Below are positions 31,452 through 36,248 of a stretch of DNA of 36,248 bases, piece by piece. This DNA is from a bacterium (GTDB lineage: Bacteria; Krumholzibacteriota; Krumholzibacteriia; LZORAL124-64-63). The translations under genes and the position numbers were made by a program. The notes beneath the pieces were generated by a model. It saw nothing but the letters and a program-made list of their open reading frames with translations. It made no database searches and was not told where the DNA came from. Position 1 is the first letter of the stretch, and every line of letters starts with the position of its first letter. The DNA lies in contig JAAEOA010000375.1 in the NCBI GenBank assembly GCA_024223715.1, forward strand, positions 1 to 36,248, read 5' to 3'.

Positions 31452-33521
31452 ATAAAATTCCAACGTGCATTCCCGAGTACATTCCCGAGTACATTCCCGA
31501 GAACTTTCCTGAGAAATTTGATGATTTCGGCCCTTCTGTGTACTGCCCCTTTGGTTCAGGGACAAACACATCCCCCTGTTTATTATCACCATCCGGAAAT
31601 GTCACAAAAGGTGGTTTTCCCGGCCCCGGAAACCGGGTCTCGAGGCTACGATGTTCAGTCCTATGACTTGGAATTGGTTTTGGACCCCAGTGTCCAAACG
31701 GTAAGTGGGCGAGTTAATATTGGACTATTGGCTCTGGACAACAATTTACGTCAGATTCACCTGGACCTGACAGAGAATATGCAATGCCTGCAAATTGACT
31801 TCAATCATACAGCAGTCATGTTCTCTCACCTGGCTGACAGCCTGATGGTGACTTTACCCAGAGATTTATCTTTGACCACCTGTGACACCCTCACTGTGTA
31901 CTATCAGGGACGCCCTCTTCCTCATGGTAGTTTTTATGCTGGGCTTATGTTTCGCAAACACGACTCAGGAACGCCCGACAACGATGGGGACGATGCACCC
32001 ATTATTGCCAGCGTCAGTGAAACCTGGTCCGCTCACAGTTGGTGGCCATGCAAAGACCATCCTTCGGACAAAGCTCTCATTTCAATAAAAGCCACCGTTC
32101 CGGATACCCTTTCTCTTGTTTCCAATGGCACCCTGGAAGGGTCCTATCTGGAAAGGCCCGGCTGGCAAACCTATGCCTGGCGTGAAAGGCACCCTCTGCC
32201 CACTTATCTTGTTTCCGTGGCTGCAAGTAATTACCGTAGCTGGCATGAAGACTGTCTCTTGACGTCAGCCGTCGGATCTGACCAGAACATCCCTCTTGGG
32301 TTTCATGTTTTCCCTCAGCAAGAACCGGAAGCCCTGATTGATTTCCAAAATACCTGTGAGGCTCTTCAGTTCATGGTTGATCTGGCCGGACCTTATCCCT
32401 ACGAGGGAGAAAAATACGATCAGGCCACAATCAGATGGGCCGGGGCCATGGAGCATGCAACGGCCACCAGCCTTCCTGAGTATTTTTTTACGGGCAACAA
32501 TCAATATGAGAACTTTTTGGTGCACGAAATTGCCCATCACTGGTTTGGCAACAATCTGACCTGTGGTCGATGGTCAGACATTTGGTTGAACGAAGGATTT
32601 GCAAGGTATTGCGAGGCCCTCTGGATTGAACACAACCAAGGTCATGCTGCTTATGCTCAATACATGTATACTATCGGCCCGGTCATCCATGAAAATTTGT
32701 TTGTGGGCGATGGCTTTTTGGCCGACCCCAACCCCATTCTGCCTAACTTTATGGTCTATGACAAAGGTGCCTGGGTCCTGCATTCCCTGAGAACCTTATT
32801 GGGTGATGAGGTTTTCTTTTCCATCTTGGCCAATTATGCTCAGGATACTCAATTGCAACACGGCAATAGCGAGACCAGAGATTTTATTCGTCACGCTGAA
32901 AATCGATCGGGCCTTAATCTTGATACTTTTTTTACCCCCTGGCTTTACACAGAAACAGTGGCTCAATTGGCTCACAAAATAGACTATCCAGGCGGGTTTT
33001 CTTCGGGAACGGTGTAACTTCATCTGCAACAGTTGCAAAACCAATGGATACAAATGGGAGTTCCAGTTGTAATCCACTGCCAGGATGGTGATTCACCAAC
33101 CACGTTGATTTTGGATTGCAGGCAGAAAAATTTTCGATTTGAATTTGAGTGCCCAGTGGATTCAGTCAGCATTGACCCGGCCCACGAGGTTCTTATGACC
33201 CTGGGCCAGGAAATTGTTCCCTCATTCCAGGTAAAGGGTCCCTGGCCCAACCCCAGTAATGATGGAGAGGGAAACTTCCGGTTGTATCTTCTGGAAGGGA
33301 GTCAGTCTGAGGTCAAAATGTACGATGCCAGGGGATATTTACAGCACCAATGGGACCTAGGCTTTCTGGCAGCAACCGGTCCTTTATCCAATCCGGAAAG
33401 CCTTCCTCACGATTGGATTCTTACCGCGAACCAAACCAACGATTTAGCCTCTGGTGTTTATTGGTTGGAGTTCAAAACCCAAAGAAATTCCACTGTGAAA
33501 AAATGGACCTTGGTCCGCTAA
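31452..33521 (+). pseudogene. Secreted M1 metallopeptidase with C-terminal sorting domain, interrupted by in-frame stop
   Basis: An exported M1-family zinc peptidase that appears broken. The catalytic part (open from 31518, TTG then ATG, to TAA at 33015-33017) has a signal-type stretch (ISALLCTAPLVQGQ), GAMEH at about residues 309-313, HEIAHHW (His336, Glu337, His340) and Glu359 in WLNEGFARY. After the TAA the same frame continues without another stop to 33521 and encodes the expected M1 C-terminal beta strands (LHLQQLQNQWIQMGVPVVI) and a FlgD-like/T9SS-like sorting domain (PWPNPSN, ASGVYWLEF, KKWTLVR). At the 5' end a perfect AGGAGG (31439-31444) is 7 nt from ATA (31452-31454), in frame and followed by basic residues suited to a signal peptide; an ATG there may have been lost. 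If TTG 31518 or ATG 31521 is used, a 499-residue truncated but catalytic protein could still be made. Confidence 0.78.
31469..31501 (+). repeat. 12-bp tandem repeat in the 5' end of the secreted M1 pseudogene
   Basis: Unit ATTCCCGAGTAC occurs twice (31469-31480, 31481-31492) followed by nine bases of a third copy. The 12-bp length keeps frame and adds repeated Phe-Pro-Ser-Thr to the N-terminal stretch. Slippage expansion in the pre-signal region is the simplest reading. Confidence 0.85.
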
Positions 33522-33522
33522 A

Positions 33523-35886
33523 TCAGTCCAGCGGAATAAGGGTCGTAAATTTTGGAAGGATATTTTTCTGGCCTTCCTGAAAGAAGTCCACCGTAACCAT
33601 CATATCTTCTCCACTGCCCTCAACCCTCACGACTTTGCCGCTTCCAAAAATCCCGTGGCTGACCAGCTGGCCACTGTAGAACCCGCTATCCTGGCTGACG
33701 TCATTGTCCCAGCTATTGGCCTCCGTCTTCTGAATATCTCGTTTGGGTTTGTTACTGTTCCCCCACTGATTGGGACTTACCGAAGCGGAAGCGCCGTTGC
33801 TTTGGGTGCCATAAGAACGGGCATTGCCGCTGTTGGCACTCCAGGTTGATTTCCCCATTTTGCCTTGAGGCTGCTTTTTTTGGCCATAACCTGTCCCGTA
33901 GGTTGACCCTCCAAACAAGGATTGGGAAACAGGGGCGGTATCGGCTTTGTCAAGATGGCGTCTTTCCACCAATTCATCGGGCAACTCGGTCAAAAAGCGT
34001 GAAGGAAGACTGTCCTGCCAGGTACCAAATCGACGCCGGCGAGCAGCGTGCAGCAGATAAGCTCGTTTTTCAGCCCGGGTAATGGCCACATACAAAAGGC
34101 GGCGTTCTTCTTCGAGGTTGCTTTCGTCGTCGTGACTGTTGATGTGCGGCATGATATCGTCTTCAACACCAGCGAGAACAACCACCGGGAATTCCAGGCC
34201 TTTGGCTGTGTGAATGGTCATCAGACGCACCACTCCCTCTTCGGTGCTGATTTTGTCAGGATCAGCAACCAAGGCCACCTGCTCCAGGAACTGTACAAGT
34301 GTACCACCAGCACTGGCTTCATCGAAACTTCCGGCGGCGTTCAGCAATTCAGCAACGTTTTCTCCACGGGCACCTGCTGTTTCCGGGTCGTCGGCTTCAA
34401 GATAACTTTCGAAACCAATATCTCTGGTGACCATTTCCACCAACTGCATAATCGAAACATTTTCATTCAGACGCATTCGCCAACGGGTGATCATCTGAAA
34501 AAAATCACGCACCCGTTTGCAGGCTGCCGGGGCAATTTGCTGTTCCATTAGACCCGGTTCAGCAGCAGCTTCACCGAGAGTCATTTCTTCGCGCAAGGCC
34601 AATTCCATTAATCGATCCACAGTGGTTTTGCCAATTTTCCTTTTGGGAACATTGATCACACGTAATGCACTAATGGTATCGGCAGGGTTGGCAATGAGTT
34701 TCAGATAGCCCATGACATCGCGAACTTCACGACGGTCATAAAAATGAAGGCTGCCAACAACCTGATAAGCGATGTGTGCCCTCCGCAGGGCATCTTCCAG
34801 AACACGGGACTGAGCGTTGGTCCGGTACAAGACGGTGATGTCACCATGACTGAGGCCACCGGTTGAGGTTTCGGCACGAACAATATCCACCAGGCGAGCT
34901 GCTTCATCTTCGTCATCGTGAAATTCTTCCTCAGTCAGCAGGTCTCCATCGCCATCGCTGGTCCAGAGGTTTTTCCCTTTCCGTTTTTTGTTGTTGGCAA
35001 TGACTTCATTGGCGGCTTTCAAAATGTTGCCGCTACTACGGTAATTTTGTTCCAGGCGAAAGGTCAATGCCCCTGGGAAATATTCCTCAAACTTGAGCAT
35101 GTTTTCGATTTTTGCACCACGCCAACTGTAAATACTTTGATCGTCGTCACCAACGACAAAAAGGTTGCCGTGATGGGTTGTCAGCAGTTTTACAAAAACC
35201 ATTTGCAAAGGGTTGGTATCCTGGAATTCATCAACCATGACGTGACGGAAACGACGGGCATACTTCTCCCTCACCTCATCGTCTTTTTCCAGCAATTGAA
35301 CCGTGCGCAGAATAAGGTCGTCAAAGTCCAGTGCATTGGCTTTATTCAGGGAATTTTCATACGCCTCATACAACGCCGCATACTTTTCTTCAATAAAAGT
35401 GGTGGCGCTGGCCTTGGCCCGAACCGGGTCAGTATCGTCATTTTTCCATTTACTGATCGTTGATAAAGTGCCTTGAGGAGTGAACTGCTTGGGATCGATT
35501 TTGAGCTCGGCCATGGCATGTTTGATAAGCTTCCTGGTGTCGTCGGTATCGTAAATTGAAAAATCTTTTTTCACACCAATAGCCTGACCATCGGCCCGCA
35601 AAATTTTTAATCCGGTGGAGTGAAATGTGCCAATCCAAAAAGGAGCCCGGTCTTCTCCCACTGTTTGAGAAACTCTTTCCCGCATTTCCTTTGCAGCCCG
35701 GTTGGTAAACGTAAAAGCCATGATTTCACCGGGATGGACACCTTTTTCGGCCAGAAGCCAAGCCACTCTGGTTGTAAGAACCCGGGTTTTACCACTTCCG
35801 GCACCCGCCACCACCAATACAGGGCCATCTGGAGCAGTCACAGCAGAGTTCTGAGCGGAATTCAGGGAAGAAAGAAGGTCGTTCAC
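33523..35886 (-). CDS. pcrA: ATP-dependent DNA helicase PcrA/UvrD
   Basis: A 787-residue superfamily 1A 3'-5' helicase used in repair and removal of stalled transcription or replication complexes. The Q motif (LNSAQ), Walker A GAGSGKT (28-34), TFTNRAAKEM (Ia), VMVDEFQDTN (II), VVGDDDQSIYSWRGA (III), FRLEQNYRSS (IV), MTIHTAKGLEF (V) and EEERRLLYVAITRA (VI) are all present. A Gly/Ser/Asn/Gln-rich linker (about 655-735) leads to a C-terminal Tudor-like module (about 738-787, SHGIFGSGKVVRVEG), which in PcrA binds RNA polymerase. The start is GTG (35884-35886) with GGAG upstream. It converges on the M1 pseudogene with one base between stops. Confidence 0.96.
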   Translation of the reverse strand: MNDLLSSLNSAQNSAVTAPDGPVLVVAGAGSGKTRVLTTRVAWLLAEKGVHPGEIMAFTFTNRAAKEMRERVSQTVGEDRAPFWIGTFHSTGLKILRADGQAIGVKKDFSIYDTDDTRKLIKHAMAELKIDPKQFTPQGTLSTISKWKNDDTDPVRAKASATTFIEEKYAALYEAYENSLNKANALDFDDLILRTVQLLEKDDEVREKYARRFRHVMVDEFQDTNPLQMVFVKLLTTHHGNLFVVGDDDQSIYSWRGAKIENMLKFEEYFPGALTFRLEQNYRSSGNILKAANEVIANNKKRKGKNLWTSDGDGDLLTEEEFHDDEDEAARLVDIVRAETSTGGLSHGDITVLYRTNAQSRVLEDALRRAHIAYQVVGSLHFYDRREVRDVMGYLKLIANPADTISALRVINVPKRKIGKTTVDRLMELALREEMTLGEAAAEPGLMEQQIAPAACKRVRDFFQMITRWRMRLNENVSIMQLVEMVTRDIGFESYLEADDPETAGARGENVAELLNAAGSFDEASAGGTLVQFLEQVALVADPDKISTEEGVVRLMTIHTAKGLEFPVVVLAGVEDDIMPHINSHDDESNLEEERRLLYVAITRAEKRAYLLHAARRRRFGTWQDSLPSRFLTELPDELVERRHLDKADTAPVSQSLFGGSTYGTGYGQKKQPQGKMGKSTWSANSGNARSYGTQSNGASASVSPNQWGNSNKPKRDIQKTEANSWDNDVSQDSGFYSGQLVSHGIFGSGKVVRVEGSGEDMMVTVDFFQEGQKNILPKFTTLIPLD

Positions 35887-36248
35887 AGTGGCTCCATCAT
35901 TTGTGGTGTTGTTTCCTGTTGGCGAGCAGACAAGATGGCATGAATTGGTTTTTTGGGCAACCCTTTGAACAGGATTTTCAGAATAAAAATTGGATATTAA
36001 ATGGAAAATCCGTGATCAATTTTGCTAAATATTGCCTTTATATTTGATGCTATTTCACAAAAATTCATTGTTTCATGAAATCCACTATGACGGTGATTTC
36101 ACATCCATGGTGGGGGGAACATCCTCTGTCCATACCGTTTTATCCGTCCGCATTGATATCTAACGACTTAGCTCCCGCAGGCGATACGTCTCATTATGCT
36201 AAAACACATGCTGAATTTCCTGGTTTTCTCGTTCAAAGCCGAAAATCA
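35887..36248. other. Window-end stretch, possible partial plus-strand gene
   Basis: The first 190 nt are the AT-rich upstream region of pcrA. From ATG 36076 (or ATG 36088) a plus-strand frame stays open to the window end (57 codons) and encodes a stretch beginning MKSTMTVISHPWWGEHPL. No Shine-Dalgarno site or recognisable family is visible, and 57 open codons can occur by chance. It may be the start of a gene that continues beyond the window, or nothing. Confidence 0.25.

Noticed and set aside
31469..31501. Short repeats at 31469 and 26025 as CRISPR
   Set aside because: Units are 12-13 bp, directly adjacent, with no spacers and no cas genes.
33015..33017. Programmed stop-codon read-through or recoding of TAA in the M1 gene
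   Set aside because: TAA is used as a normal stop in many genes here, the following bases CTT are not a known read-through context, and a second lesion at the start codon favours decay.

Overview
The window reads as a chromosomal segment of a Gram-negative, heterotrophic bacterium. It has outer-membrane-type barrel proteins ending in aromatic residues, Sec signal peptides, a secreted peptidase with a FlgD-like/T9SS-like C-terminal sorting domain, a dockerin-like protein, a lamin-tail-domain protein, and Yip1 and DUF2752 membrane proteins. That mix is typical of the FCB superphylum and its candidate relatives (Krumholzibacteriota- or Eisenbacteria-like lineages). This placement is inferred from protein style, not from a marker gene. 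Genes are tightly packed, GTG and TTG starts are common, and Shine-Dalgarno sites are mostly clear. I see no rRNA, tRNA, CRISPR array, phage or intact transposon.

Layout. 1-5.1 kb: three genes of a biotin-dependent, probably Na+-translocating methylmalonyl-CoA decarboxylase or acyl-CoA carboxylase (carboxyltransferase, OadG-like subunit, biotin carrier cut by the window edge). Next come an outer-membrane-like protein, an M29 aminopeptidase and, divergently, methylmalonyl-CoA epimerase. 5.1-11.8 kb: one long minus-strand operon, pepA-xseA-xseB-ABC ATPase-two ABC-2 permeases-secreted protein. 11.85-12.44 kb: a gene-free stretch with a 31-bp inverted repeat and a strong plus-strand terminator, ahead of a Yip1 gene and a DUF2752 gene. 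13.5-21.4 kb: acyl-CoA oxidation genes (three acyl-CoA dehydrogenases, thiolase, 3-hydroxyacyl-CoA dehydrogenase) with the GTPase ychF and an outer-membrane-like protein between them. 21.7-24.1 kb: secreted lamin-tail and dockerin-like proteins flanking a Gfo/Idh/MocA oxidoreductase. 24.2-26 kb: an LTA4-hydrolase-type M1 aminopeptidase. 26.2-31 kb: a PAS/GAF histidine kinase overlapping a REC-DUF3369-HD-GYP response regulator. 31.5-33.5 kb: a secreted M1 peptidase gene that looks inactivated. 33.5-35.9 kb: a PcrA/UvrD helicase.

How it fits together: four families of metallo-aminopeptidase (M17, M29, cytosolic M1, broken secreted M1) would release amino acids. The acyl-CoA dehydrogenase/hydroxyacyl-CoA dehydrogenase/thiolase operon and the methylmalonyl-CoA enzymes are what is needed to oxidise branched-chain amino acids and odd-chain acyl groups and to process propionyl-/methylmalonyl-CoA, possibly conserving energy as a Na+ gradient.

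Most noteworthy: (1) the secreted M1 gene has an in-frame TAA and an ATA where the Shine-Dalgarno site calls for a start codon; (2) intrinsic terminators sit in unusual places, one inside the opposing DUF2752 coding region and one about 20 nt upstream of a co-directional gene; (3) the inverted repeat plus terminator before the Yip1 gene may be a structured leader RNA, a small RNA or a MITE relic; (4) palindromic operator-like sites lie upstream of both methylmalonyl-CoA transcription units. I found no clearly new defence or mobile system.
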